Source: Methylobacter sp.
Lineage (GTDB): Bacteria; Pseudomonadota; Gammaproteobacteria; Methylococcales; Methylomonadaceae
Assembly (NCBI GenBank): GCA_025361585.1
Contig: JANYKK010000089.1
Location: 1-38,733, forward strand
Direction of reading: 5' to 3'
DNA: 38,733 nucleotides
Part shown: one piece after another, positions 16,500-24,330 of the stretch
Layout: each line of letters begins with the position of its first letter
How positions within the stretch are numbered: position 1 is the first letter of the stretch
Position numbers and translations under genes: made by a program
The notes under the pieces: generated by a model
The model's input: only the letters and a program-made list of their open reading frames with translations
Databases searched by the model: none
Told to the model about the DNA's origin: nothing

Positions 16500-16976
16500 T
16501 CAGCAATTTTGCTCTACAACAAATGCATAGCACTCGTTGGCGTAAACCGCTATTGGGTCGGCGGCGTAGAATTTAATTTGAAGAAACTCGCTAAGTCCTT
16601 TTGAAAGTTCGCCGGTTCCGGTTTGTTCTTCAACGATTCCGGGATGACCCCCTGCTGCTTTGGCGCCATCACTACGCGTCCTACCGGGGTCGTACATCCG
16701 GGCATTAACCCGCTGACCGTGATAAGTATTAATAGTTTCAATCGCAGAGGCACGGGCACTCTCCAGGTTTTGGTTCATTTGTAGGGCGGATTCGCCACAG
16801 GCAATCCGCCGCAACTTCGTCAGGCTGTCATCGGCGTTGTGCGTGTGTGGCGGTTTGCTGCGCGAAACCGCCCTACAGCTCTGGATTTCGGCCTTGTCTA
16901 TTTTGTGAGACAGGCAAAATCCACCGCCGAATCCAACAGCAAGAGCAGCAGCAATGAGATAGATAACGGGCGGCAT
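16500..16976 (-). CDS. Inner-membrane spanin (Rz-like) carrying an in-frame REPIN
   Basis: The protein has 158 residues. Residues 3-22 (PVIYLIAAALAVGFGGGFCL) form the N-terminal membrane anchor, followed by a periplasmic stretch with KIDKAEIQSCRA and then NQNLESARASAIETINTYHG, typical for an i-spanin. The Rz1-like lipoprotein gene is nested in the +1 frame. Between the two halves, a 96-bp REPIN-like element adds 32 codons without breaking the frame. The ATG has AAGGA 8 bases upstream. Spanins fuse inner and outer membranes in the last step of lysis. Whether the insertion, which lies inside the periplasmic coil, leaves the protein active is unknown. Confidence 0.75.
   Translation of the reverse strand: MPPVIYLIAAALAVGFGGGFCLSHKIDKAEIQSCRAVSRSKPPHTHNADDSLTKLRRIACGESALQMNQNLESARASAIETINTYHGQRVNARMYDPGRTRSDGAKAAGGHPGIVEEQTGTGELSKGLSEFLQIKFYAADPIAVYANECYAFVVEQNC
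16550..16759 (-). CDS. Outer-membrane spanin lipoprotein (Rz1-like), nested in Rz
   Basis: The 69-residue ORF starts at a GTG with GGAG 8 bases upstream. MPVPLRLKLLILITVSGLMPGCTTP is a lipoprotein signal with a lipobox-like LMPGC; the short mature part contains Pro and Lys (KNKPEPANFQKDLASFF). It is wholly contained in another frame of the i-spanin gene, as in lambda Rz/Rz1. The REPIN in Rz lies just upstream of this start, so the o-spanin itself is intact. Confidence 0.7.
   Translation of the reverse strand: MPVPLRLKLLILITVSGLMPGCTTPVGRVVMAPKQQGVIPESLKNKPEPANFQKDLASFFKLNSTPPTQ
16781..16876. repeat. REPIN-like element B (96 bp), inside the spanin gene
   Basis: Left end GTAGGGCGGATTCGCCACAG and the reverse complement of the right end GTAGGGCGGTTTCGCGCAGC match closely; each can fold into a hairpin (GGCGGATT...AATCCGCC). 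The GTAG to CTAC distance is 96 bp, exactly 32 codons, so the host gene frame is preserved. Confidence 0.8.
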
Positions 16977-16980
16977 AAAT

Positions 16981-17160
16981 TTAATCCTTTACCGCTAAAC
17001 CCAGTGTTCCGGCTACCGTTCCAGCCAGCCCCATAATCGCCGCCGCCTTATCCAGTTGCCCAAGGCAGATAAAAACCCCACCCAACGATGTGCCCACCCA
17101 GGTTACAGCGCCCAGCCGGGTGGTTCTTTGGCTCCAATCTATGCCGATTCTGCAAAACAT
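16981..17160 (-). CDS. Holin-like small membrane protein
   Basis: The ATG at 17160 (MFCRIGIDWSQRTTRLGAVTWVG) lies two bases after the stop of the upstream decoration protein, suggesting coupling; the longer track start at 17193 overlaps that gene. The 59-residue product has two hydrophobic segments (about AVTWVGTSLGGVFICLG and AAAIMGLAGTVAGTLGLAV) separated by a short charged turn, and ends in KD. A two-helix protein of this size directly upstream of the spanin pair fits a small holin or pinholin. The family is inferred from context. Confidence 0.6.
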   Translation of the reverse strand: MFCRIGIDWSQRTTRLGAVTWVGTSLGGVFICLGQLDKAAAIMGLAGTVAGTLGLAVKD

Positions 17161-17162
17161 GG

Positions 17163-17831
17163 TTATGCGATGGTTGAATGCATCAATGCCCACGCCGTGC
17201 CGGTTGACACGAACTGAGCCAGATCATTTGCAGCATCCTGCGTTGCGAGCGTTGCGCCACCGGCAATTGTTTCTGATCCTGCTGGATCCAGAGTGACTGC
17301 AAAAGCATCGGTGCTGGTCTTTTTAACAAATAGCTTGGTGCCGGGAGGAATAGCGGCAACACTAGCGATATTGACGGTTTTTCCGGCGGTATTCGGAACG
17401 AATACGATCAGGTCGCCACTGGCTAAGTCGCCGACTCCAAGAGATTCAGTGCCGGTTGCTGCCAAGGTTAATACACGCGGCCCTTCTTCGCTGAATTCTT
17501 CAAGATCGACATGTACAGTGGCGGTTGCAGCCCGTTCTGCTTTATCCGCATAGCCGATAAAGTAGGCGTTCAGCGCCGGTGCATTGATGACTTCTTTAGC
17601 GGTCGCATCCCACCAGAGCTTTTGCCCTTGGGTTACGGCATCGCCGGTATTTTTAGCCAGCAAAAAAATGCCTTCTTTTGCAACCGATCCGGTTGCGCCA
17701 ATAGCAATATCAACCAGGGCAATGCCCATTTGTTGATTGCCGATAGCGACCGGATCGCTGCTTGAAATAATAGCGGCGGTGTTATTGGTGTAGTCGGTGA
17801 CGTCACCGGGTTTTACATAATTCCTAGCCAT
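17163..17831 (-). CDS. Capsid decoration protein, DUF2190-like
   Basis: The 222-residue protein begins MARNYVKPGDVTDYTNNTAAIISSSDPVAIGNQQMGIALVDIAIGATGSV. The pattern of an N-terminal Tyr/Val-rich segment, then DPVAIGNQxGIALVDIAxGxxGSVAxEGIFxLAK and AVTQGQKLWWDATAKEV, is that of DUF2190 proteins that bind the capsid exterior. The first 110 residues are this domain; the last 110 (LTLAATGTESLGVGDLASGDLIVF...) are an additional beta-rich domain not found in all members. It follows the capsid gene after 60 bases. Confidence 0.8.
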   Translation of the reverse strand: MARNYVKPGDVTDYTNNTAAIISSSDPVAIGNQQMGIALVDIAIGATGSVAKEGIFLLAKNTGDAVTQGQKLWWDATAKEVINAPALNAYFIGYADKAERAATATVHVDLEEFSEEGPRVLTLAATGTESLGVGDLASGDLIVFVPNTAGKTVNIASVAAIPPGTKLFVKKTSTDAFAVTLDPAGSETIAGGATLATQDAANDLAQFVSTGTAWALMHSTIA

Positions 17832-17891
17832 GTTAGTACCTCTATTCTGTAGCTTGATGAGGGCGACTCGTTATAGAGCCGCCATGCCGAA

Positions 17892-19958
17892 TTAATGAGC
17901 GCCGCCGTTTTTGTAAGCACCTTCAAAGCCGATTGCACCGACGCCGGATGGATGTTCGACGCGGTAACTCAATCCAGCAGTAGTGAAATTCTCTTCCATT
18001 GCCAGAATCGGCTCAGATTGGCCGTCAAGGAAGACAACCTCGATCACTGGGGCGATATTAGGATCGGCGAACAAATACCACTCATCGCCATCAATACGCG
18101 GCGTATCGACAACGTCACTGACCAAGCCTCTGATCTTGTTCGGGCGCTCTAGGTTTCCTGTCGTGTCGGGATCGTATTTAGCGTCAATGAGCACGCGCAC
18201 TTCTTCGGCGTTTGCTATGCCTCCCAGCCAGATACCGGGGCGAATATCCAGATAGTCGTTGCCGCTCATATCTTTCTGCTTCATCATCGCGGTCTTGCCA
18301 GCCGATAATGCGGCGACTGACGGCGCGGCGGCAGTTCCTGCAAGGTTTTTATGAGTGGCATGGAACAATCGTACGCCGTCATTTAATACCGGATTGGATG
18401 CCAGTAACGCATAAACGCGGTTTTCGATTGTGCGTTTAGCTGCACGGCCCAGCATGGATGTCATGTCGGAAATAAAACCGATGTCATCGTTAATAATGAC
18501 TTCAGGCGTAATGCTGATAATTGCCCCTTTGCGGGTAGCGCTGATGCTTTCTTTTTTCGCATCCGGCAAAGAAAGATGTTGGTATTCACCTGCCTCGTTA
18601 ACATCTTGAATATCACCGATTGATCCGGTACGTAAGCGTAGCCAATCCCTAAAGTCTGAGACCGTGCCTTGTTTGCAAAACCGCGTCCAGGTGTCAGGCG
18701 TAATGCCGTAAGCCGCCAATAACATGCGGTGCATGACGTTTTCAAGCAATACAGGCAGATCACTGGTAGTCTGCCCGTATGCGACTGGACGCATGGATAA
18801 AGCAGCCTTAACCATGCTTATTCTGTCCATACCTTTAACGCTACGGCCGGAACGCTCAAGACTCGCAGCGGCAATGTCCTCAAGCCTATGTCGACGGTAT
18901 TCGTTTTGCGGATCGTGCTTTTCAACGCCGCATCGCGCCATAATGGCTTGCCCTACGCCTTTGGCAAATTTTTCGTTATCGGATTCGCCGGTTTCTATGC
19001 GATGGTTGAAATTTGCCGCAGTGGGCGACAAGTCTTTACCCAGTAGCAAGTGCAGTTTTTCAACCGCTGCATGGACATCGATATTGCTGTCATTGCTGCA
19101 TTGCGTCATCAGATCAGCTACACCTGCCATTTTTGCAAAAGGCTGGAATTTTGTGCTGATGTCGGTTCGGCGTTGTTTTTCTGCGGCCAATACCTGCACC
19201 TTGATTTCGGCAGAGTTCGGCTGGGCGGGTTGTGCTGGGGCTGCGGCTTGCAGTTGTGCAGCGGGTTGATTGGCGGCTGCTGCCGCTTTTGCCGCCGCCG
19301 CTGCTATCTCTTCTTGGGTCATGGTACTTTCCTGATGTAGAGGTTTAGTAAAAATCCCAGCGGCTGCCGGAATGGTTTTAAATCGGTTTAGGTTAAACTG
19401 TGCTTTGACGGGTAATGCAATACCTACCGTATCAATCAAGCCCTCTGCCAACGCTTCGGCGGCAGAAAACCAGTGGTCTTTGCCGTCGGTGAGCCAGGAA
19501 GAAACGGCTTCTGTGGTTTTGCCGGTTTTGGCGGCATAAGAGCTAGCCATAGCAACGGTGTAGCGGTCGAGCGTATCGGCGGCCTCGCGAAAGTTAGCGG
19601 CATTACCCTGAGCGCCAGCCCATGGGGCGTGGATCATCATTAATGCGTTGTCAGCCATAGTCACGGTATCGCCCGCCATGGCAATCAATGAGGCGACGCT
19701 TAAAGCAACACCATCAACAAACATGTTGATTTTTGCAGAATGGCGCTTGAAGGCGTTGTAAATCGCCAGTCCGTCAACCACTGAGCCGCCGATGCTGTTG
19801 ATGCGGACGTTTATCTCGCTGGCATCCAGGGCGCTTAGCTCGGTAACCATGCTGCGGGCGGTCACCGATTCACTGTTCCAGCTGTCGCCGATGTCGCCGT
19901 AGATTAATATCTCTGCGGCGCTGTTGGCCTTGGCTTTGATTTCGTACCATTTAGCCAT
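17892..19958 (-). CDS. Fused ClpP-like prohead protease and major capsid protein
   Basis: The start at 19958 (MAKWYEIKAKANSAAEILIYGDIG) has a perfect AAGGAG six bases upstream and gives 688 residues. Residues 1-190 are a ClpP/S14 protease: INSIGGSVVDGLAIYNAF, then GVALSVASLIAMAG with Ser87 as nucleophile and MMIHAP with His110. After an Ala/Gln-rich linker (residues about 215-250) a scaffold-like helical region precedes the HK97-fold major capsid domain, with NVMHRMLLAAYGITPDTWTRFC and the C-terminal GVGAIGFEGAYKNGGAH. The protease is thought to cut itself and the scaffold free during prohead maturation. The gene overlaps the portal gene by 8 bases. Fusions of this type occur in several lambda-type phages. 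Confidence 0.92.
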   Translation of the reverse strand: MAKWYEIKAKANSAAEILIYGDIGDSWNSESVTARSMVTELSALDASEINVRINSIGGSVVDGLAIYNAFKRHSAKINMFVDGVALSVASLIAMAGDTVTMADNALMMIHAPWAGAQGNAANFREAADTLDRYTVAMASSYAAKTGKTTEAVSSWLTDGKDHWFSAAEALAEGLIDTVGIALPVKAQFNLNRFKTIPAAAGIFTKPLHQESTMTQEEIAAAAAKAAAAANQPAAQLQAAAPAQPAQPNSAEIKVQVLAAEKQRRTDISTKFQPFAKMAGVADLMTQCSNDSNIDVHAAVEKLHLLLGKDLSPTAANFNHRIETGESDNEKFAKGVGQAIMARCGVEKHDPQNEYRRHRLEDIAAASLERSGRSVKGMDRISMVKAALSMRPVAYGQTTSDLPVLLENVMHRMLLAAYGITPDTWTRFCKQGTVSDFRDWLRLRTGSIGDIQDVNEAGEYQHLSLPDAKKESISATRKGAIISITPEVIINDDIGFISDMTSMLGRAAKRTIENRVYALLASNPVLNDGVRLFHATHKNLAGTAAAPSVAALSAGKTAMMKQKDMSGNDYLDIRPGIWLGGIANAEEVRVLIDAKYDPDTTGNLERPNKIRGLVSDVVDTPRIDGDEWYLFADPNIAPVIEVVFLDGQSEPILAMEENFTTAGLSYRVEHPSGVGAIGFEGAYKNGGAH

Positions 19959-21462
19959 TAGCGGCTCCTTGTTGATTATCGCTGGCGGCGGCATTAGCTG
20001 CGCCGGGTTGTTTGTCGTTGGCTGGATCGGCGGAGCTGATCAAACCGTTTGATTTTAATTGCCTGCGCCAGCGGGCTGACTGCTCGCGTACATCGCGCGG
20101 GTTGCCGCCACGCTTACGAATCACTTCGGGGCCAGAGATGTACCCTGCGCGCTCTGCTTCGACGTTGCCTTTAACCTCTTTCAATGGATCAATCCAGGGC
20201 ATAGAGGGGCCGATAAACAGAGCATCATCAAGTGATAGCGGGTCTATGTCGGCAGGGACTTTAACCAAACCATCCAGTACCGCCATTTTTACAAAGGTTT
20301 CCCAGACTGGCTGCGCCATGCTGCCGATAAACTCGGAGGTCAGCACTTGGTAATTTGCCCAGCCTTCAATCAATTCTTGGCGCTGGCTGGAATAACTTCC
20401 GTCGTAGCAACGTGCTACAGTGGAGTAATTGGCACCTGTTCCGGCAGCAACGGCGCGGAGCTGGCCTTTGCGGAATTCAATCAATTGTGGGTTCGGGCGG
20501 TTGGTATCTATCGTGCCTATCTCTTCACCGATAGTTAAATCATCGAATACCATGCCGGGACTAAATCTTAACGATCTTGGCTCTCCTGCCTTTTCGGGGT
20601 CGTAGTTTTCTGGATGGCCTTTTTTTATATAGGCCGCCATGGATGCGGCGATTTTTGCGGCAATGCGCTCGGACTCTTCGTAATCTTTGATGTCGTCCAG
20701 CCGGGTCATGACTGAAGCAAAAACCGACACGCCGCGAAATTGGCTAATGCGCTTACGCAGACGCAAATGATTGATCAGATCGGCGCTGACCGGCTTTAGG
20801 TTGAGCGCAAGCGAGTTATAAACACTGATGTCTCCGGGGTGGTTCAGGTAAAGGTAATAATTGAGCGCCGCGCCCCAAGCGTTTCTTTGTATGCCTTGGA
20901 CGATCTTTTTAGCAGGATCGTCATAAATAAGCGGGCACATGTCCGCTTCGAGCATTTCCAGGGTAAATTTAACAACGGTGCCGTGATCCAGATAAGGCAC
21001 GTTGCCGACTAATGATTTAGTCATCACCTCGCCATCACGTACCCAGCTTCGGCAAAGCAACCGTTGAGCGCCTGCCCAGTCGGTGGAAAACGTACATTCG
21101 GGTTTTCGACACCAGTTTTTCCAGAGTCGCAATAATTCATCAGCTAAGTCGTCGTGGATTTCGCCGCCGAAGGTGCGCGGCTGCGGCTCTATGCCTATGC
21201 CGTTAGCGCCGACGACGTTATTGACCAGTGCGGTTAACACGCCGTCGGCTAGATCGTGATTCTCATCCAGGTAGCGAGCTTGGTTACGCAGGTTTGGCCC
21301 GGCTTGCCTGACCACTCGATCACCGCTGCCGGAATCCCGGCTTTGTTTGCGTAATACGGTGGGTTTGGCGGCTTCATACGCGGACATCACCCGTCTGGCT
21401 TGCATACGGCGTAAGCTTTTTTCGGGGGAAATGACGGAGATAACGTAGTCCAGCGGATTCAT
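19951..21462 (-). CDS. Portal protein (lambda B type)
   Basis: The start is ATG 21462 (MNPLDYVISVISPEKSLRRMQARRVMSAYEAAKPT), overlapping the upstream stop in TAATG; the longer track version runs into gpW. The protein has 503 residues. Family landmarks include the basic N-terminus, RNQARYLDENHDLADGVLTALVNNVVGANGIGIEPQPR, WKNWCRKPECTFSTDWAGAQRLL, and AAGTGANYSTVARCYDGSYSSQRQELIEGW. The dodecameric portal sits at one vertex and admits DNA. An Asn/Gln/Ala-rich end (AANDKQPGAANAAASDNQQG) is probably disordered. Confidence 0.95.
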   Translation of the reverse strand: MNPLDYVISVISPEKSLRRMQARRVMSAYEAAKPTVLRKQSRDSGSGDRVVRQAGPNLRNQARYLDENHDLADGVLTALVNNVVGANGIGIEPQPRTFGGEIHDDLADELLRLWKNWCRKPECTFSTDWAGAQRLLCRSWVRDGEVMTKSLVGNVPYLDHGTVVKFTLEMLEADMCPLIYDDPAKKIVQGIQRNAWGAALNYYLYLNHPGDISVYNSLALNLKPVSADLINHLRLRKRISQFRGVSVFASVMTRLDDIKDYEESERIAAKIAASMAAYIKKGHPENYDPEKAGEPRSLRFSPGMVFDDLTIGEEIGTIDTNRPNPQLIEFRKGQLRAVAAGTGANYSTVARCYDGSYSSQRQELIEGWANYQVLTSEFIGSMAQPVWETFVKMAVLDGLVKVPADIDPLSLDDALFIGPSMPWIDPLKEVKGNVEAERAGYISGPEVIRKRGGNPRDVREQSARWRRQLKSNGLISSADPANDKQPGAANAAASDNQQGAANG

Positions 21463-21677
21463 TAGCGAAAATCCGGGGTTTGAAAGCGCGGCGAGGTGCC
21501 GCCTGCGCTGATTCTGGCTTCGGCATTGGCGCGCTGTTGCCATTCCCTGCGGCCCTGTTGGACTTCGGCGAGATTGGCCCGTGTTAATTTGCGCTCACCA
21601 AATTGCACGATTTGTCCGTCCAGAATGGCGGCTTCGGCGGCGGTGTATTTAGCGAGCATTTCGGCTGATGTAGTCAT
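21462..21677 (-). CDS. Head-tail joining protein, gpW-like
   Basis: The 71-residue protein (MTTSAEMLAKYTAAEAAILDGQIVQFGERKLTRANLAEVQQGRREWQQR) has the helix - short beta hairpin - helix signature of lambda gpW (EAxxALLxGKxVxxFxxGxRxVxFTxAxLxxLxxxIxxLE) at the usual length. gpW fills the portal channel before tail joining. It is directly upstream of the portal gene, with stop and start overlapping, as in lambda. Confidence 0.85.
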   Translation of the reverse strand: MTTSAEMLAKYTAAEAAILDGQIVQFGERKLTRANLAEVQQGRREWQQRANAEARISAGGTSPRFQTPDFR

Positions 21678-21756
21678 GGGTAGATTACATCAGCTTGTTT
21701 GTGTCATTTCACCGGAAAACGTGACAATATTTTTTAGGGGTTGTCTATAGGTACAA

Positions 21757-22038
21757 TTACGGATTTTTCATCTGCAGCTGTCGAAGCGCTTCATCGCGCT
21801 CTCTCGTTAACCGAGCTATATTAGCGGTAAGCTCATTAAACTGAGCGGCGCTTAATATGATTTCTGGTGAGACGGCCTGTTTCTGCTTTTTCCTCAATCG
21901 ATATTCCCTCATTCTTTGCTTGTCGGATTTTGCAGATCCGGTGACGGGGCGTCCGAGACGCTTTAATTCAAAAATATCAACTGTTGCTTTATCGTCTTTA
22001 TCTTTCGTTTTCGTAACCGTTACGATAAGTGGCGCTAT
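21757..22038 (-). CDS. Unlisted 93-codon ORF with GRPVTG motif and no standard start
   Basis: The reading frame (missing from the track) reads APLIVTVTKTKDKDDKATVDIFELKRLGRPVTGSA, then KSDKQRMREYRLRKKQKQAVSPEIILSAAQFNELTANIARLTRERDEALRQLQMKNP. The GRPVTG-x-A-x-S-x-x-x-R-x-x-x-Y-R-x-R-K motif recurs in small phage-encoded putative DNA-binding proteins. The frame opens right after a TAG and its first codon is ATA; no ATG, GTG or TTG precedes the motif. The first ATG (codon 43) would remove it. Either ATA is used, the start decayed from ATG, or the base is a sequence error. It lies between the Mor-like gene and gpW. Confidence 0.5.
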   Translation of the reverse strand: MAPLIVTVTKTKDKDDKATVDIFELKRLGRPVTGSAKSDKQRMREYRLRKKQKQAVSPEIILSAAQFNELTANIARLTRERDEALRQLQMKNP

Positions 22039-22043
22039 CTAAA

Positions 22044-22325
22044 TTATCGAATAATGCGATACAGCGTACTTAAGCTGATATTGTACCGGCTGCAAATTTC
22101 GGCATGGTTGTTGCCGTTAAATTCCCTTTTTATCGCCACGTTACGCTCAACACTATCGTCGGCAACTGATACGTATATCTCACGCCCGCCCCAGCGATGT
22201 TGAATTTTCCTGACTACTGCGTCCGCCAGTGATTCGGCGATGTCATCTTTAAACCCGATTGAGCTCTGCAGCGCCTCATAGACATCGCGCCGCAATGCTG
22301 CGGCAATAGGGTCTGATACACTCAT
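22044..22325 (-). CDS. Mor-family transcription activator
   Basis: From the ATG at 22325 the product has 93 residues: MSVSDPIAAALRRDVYEAL...IAESLADAVVRKIQHRWGGREIYVS, then a C-terminal helix-turn-helix AEICSRYNISLSTLYRIIR. This is the Mor/C architecture of phage Mu: an alpha-beta dimerisation domain with a GG turn followed by HTH. The start overlaps the terminase stop (ATGA), so it is co-expressed with packaging genes. In Mu the protein activates middle transcription; here it may activate the head and tail genes. Confidence 0.8.
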   Translation of the reverse strand: MSVSDPIAAALRRDVYEALQSSIGFKDDIAESLADAVVRKIQHRWGGREIYVSVADDSVERNVAIKREFNGNNHAEICSRYNISLSTLYRIIR

Positions 22326-24292
22326 AGTCTTGAGCTCCATGCGTTTGATGTTAATTGATTGGATTTTGCTGGTTTTTTAGGCGGCGGCAACGGTGCAGGT
22401 TGCTGCGCCACTATGGCGGCCTCTGCCTCTAATCGCCTGTACTCATCACTCGACACCACCGCCAGCTTTGCCCCCAACTCATCCCATTTGGCGGCGGTAT
22501 GCAGAGGCAGGCGCAATTCATGATGATGAGCGGCGGCGTAGGCGTAAACTAAGGTATCCAGCGGCTCGTTACGCGCACCGCGCTTTTTCTCGAAGCGGTT
22601 GGTTCTGGGGTTGAAGGTTTCCGCGACTACGCCGGTGAAATATTCCTTGGGCAAATCTTCTGAAAAATGCAGCAGCCTGGATTCGGTGGGTTTGTCGCCG
22701 TCGGTGCCCATGCGCCCGAACAGGACGTTTTTGACCGCCACGGTGCCGACGTGCTGAATCATCACACCGCGCTTGTTGTATTGTCCACGCCAGTTGACAT
22801 CTTGCGCTTTTGGCCTGGACAGCACCGGGGCGTTGTTTGGCACAGCCCCGAAGATGACCATAGGGCGGCGAATCATACGTCGGCGGACGAAGTCTTTAAC
22901 GGCTTCTGTGCGGTGTCCGCCTGCGTCGATTGCGGTAGCCATGACCGGCAAGGCGTGACCGTTGACATGCTCGATGGGTTTGTTGAGTAGTTCGGTTAGC
23001 GCTATCCATACGGTATCGTCAGCGGGATCGCCCCACAAGACGACATAATCAAGCACCCAAATCGCCATGCCTTTACCGAGTCCGATAATTTGTACTTCCA
23101 GCCGGTCGTCTTGGGTGTCAACGCCCGCCAAGACTGCGCAAACGCCAACGGGAGCCACGCGCAAGCGGTAGTTTTCAGCGCGGTCGGCGATGACGTTGAG
23201 TTTAACCGAGCGCATGGACGGGTCTTCCCAGGCTTCGGCCAAGCGGCTGTTGATAAAGGTTTTAAGGCGAGCCGGGTCGTTTTGTACGCCCAGCCACATC
23301 TCGACCAGCTTTTCCCAGCGCGGGCCTAGTCCAATTTGGTAATACAAGCAGTTTACGGTGTAGCCGCGTACTTTTGACTCGGGATTTTGCGCTATCCATC
23401 GCCCCGCTTTGATCATGTCGGTTTTTTGATGCTCCTCGATTTCGCAAGCGCAGGACGGGCAGACATAGCGGACACGTTCGCCGCCTTTGTCCCAGTGCAG
23501 ACCTGACCACTCGAAGGTTATTTCGTCCAGGCAATGCGGGCACGGCATGTAATAAAGGCGCTTGTCGGAAGCCTCATAACGCTCATCTATCCGGCATATG
23601 CCTTTAGTGCCGGGTGATGAAATATCCAGTCGTTTGTAAGTTGAGATATACGCGGAATAACGGTCTTCTAGCATCGCCATAGGGTCATCGCCGGTTTTCA
23701 GCGAATTGGCGAATTCTGTCAATTCGTCTACGACAAGGTATTTTACTGATGTCGATTTCAATCGGGCCGCTGCTCCGGCATGCTCGATATAGAGCTGTCC
23801 GCCATAAAAGTCTTTAAATTCCTTGGTATTGGCCGCATTCCTGGTGTTTGTCGATACCAGTACCTCTTTGACGCTCGGCGAATCATCTAACATGGGACTA
23901 AGCTTCTGGTTGATCCACTTGATCATGCTGACCTCAGCCGGAAAGCAGGCCATGATCGGGCCGGGGGCTTCACACATCCAATAGCCGATTGCGTTGCGCC
24001 CGACTTCGCTTTTTCCCATTTGGATCGGGAATTTCAAGACTACTTCATGTATCGTAGATCGGGCCGACAAGCAATCCATCGGCTCACGCAAGATAGGGTT
24101 TCTGTCGGTTCGCCACGGCCCAGGCTCAGGGCTGGTTTTTCGAGACAGGACGATGTTTTTATCAGCCCATTCGGATACGGTTTGCCTTTTGCGCGGGGCA
24201 TAGGCACGGGCGCGGGCGGCGTTGATGATTTCGGCGGCGTTTGGAAACGCCGCCTGATTAGTGGCTACTTGTATCAAGTTATCTCCATCCAC
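22322..24292 (-). CDS. Terminase large subunit, GpA type
   Basis: The 656-residue packaging motor and nuclease starts at GTG 24292 with GGAAG upstream. The N-terminal PRKRQTVSEWADKNIVLSRKTSPEPGPWRTDRNPILREPMDC is characteristic of GpA. ATPase motifs are KFPIQMGKSEVGRN (Walker A-like) and YLVVDELTEF (Walker B). A zinc-finger pair, YMPCPHC...YVCPSCACE, follows near residue 240-275, and the nuclease domain contains AGVDTQDDRLEVQIIGLG, FGAVPNNAP and the late NEPLDTLVYAYAAAHH. It acts with the small subunit at 25819-26349, but the two are separated here by the antirepressor region, which is unusual. Confidence 0.95.
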   Translation of the reverse strand: MDGDNLIQVATNQAAFPNAAEIINAARARAYAPRKRQTVSEWADKNIVLSRKTSPEPGPWRTDRNPILREPMDCLSARSTIHEVVLKFPIQMGKSEVGRNAIGYWMCEAPGPIMACFPAEVSMIKWINQKLSPMLDDSPSVKEVLVSTNTRNAANTKEFKDFYGGQLYIEHAGAAARLKSTSVKYLVVDELTEFANSLKTGDDPMAMLEDRYSAYISTYKRLDISSPGTKGICRIDERYEASDKRLYYMPCPHCLDEITFEWSGLHWDKGGERVRYVCPSCACEIEEHQKTDMIKAGRWIAQNPESKVRGYTVNCLYYQIGLGPRWEKLVEMWLGVQNDPARLKTFINSRLAEAWEDPSMRSVKLNVIADRAENYRLRVAPVGVCAVLAGVDTQDDRLEVQIIGLGKGMAIWVLDYVVLWGDPADDTVWIALTELLNKPIEHVNGHALPVMATAIDAGGHRTEAVKDFVRRRMIRRPMVIFGAVPNNAPVLSRPKAQDVNWRGQYNKRGVMIQHVGTVAVKNVLFGRMGTDGDKPTESRLLHFSEDLPKEYFTGVVAETFNPRTNRFEKKRGARNEPLDTLVYAYAAAHHHELRLPLHTAAKWDELGAKLAVVSSDEYRRLEAEAAIVAQQPAPLPPPKKPAKSNQLTSNAWSSRL

Positions 24293-24330
24293 TTAAGCGC
24301 ATCTTCCATTTTATCGATGCAATCGGCTAA

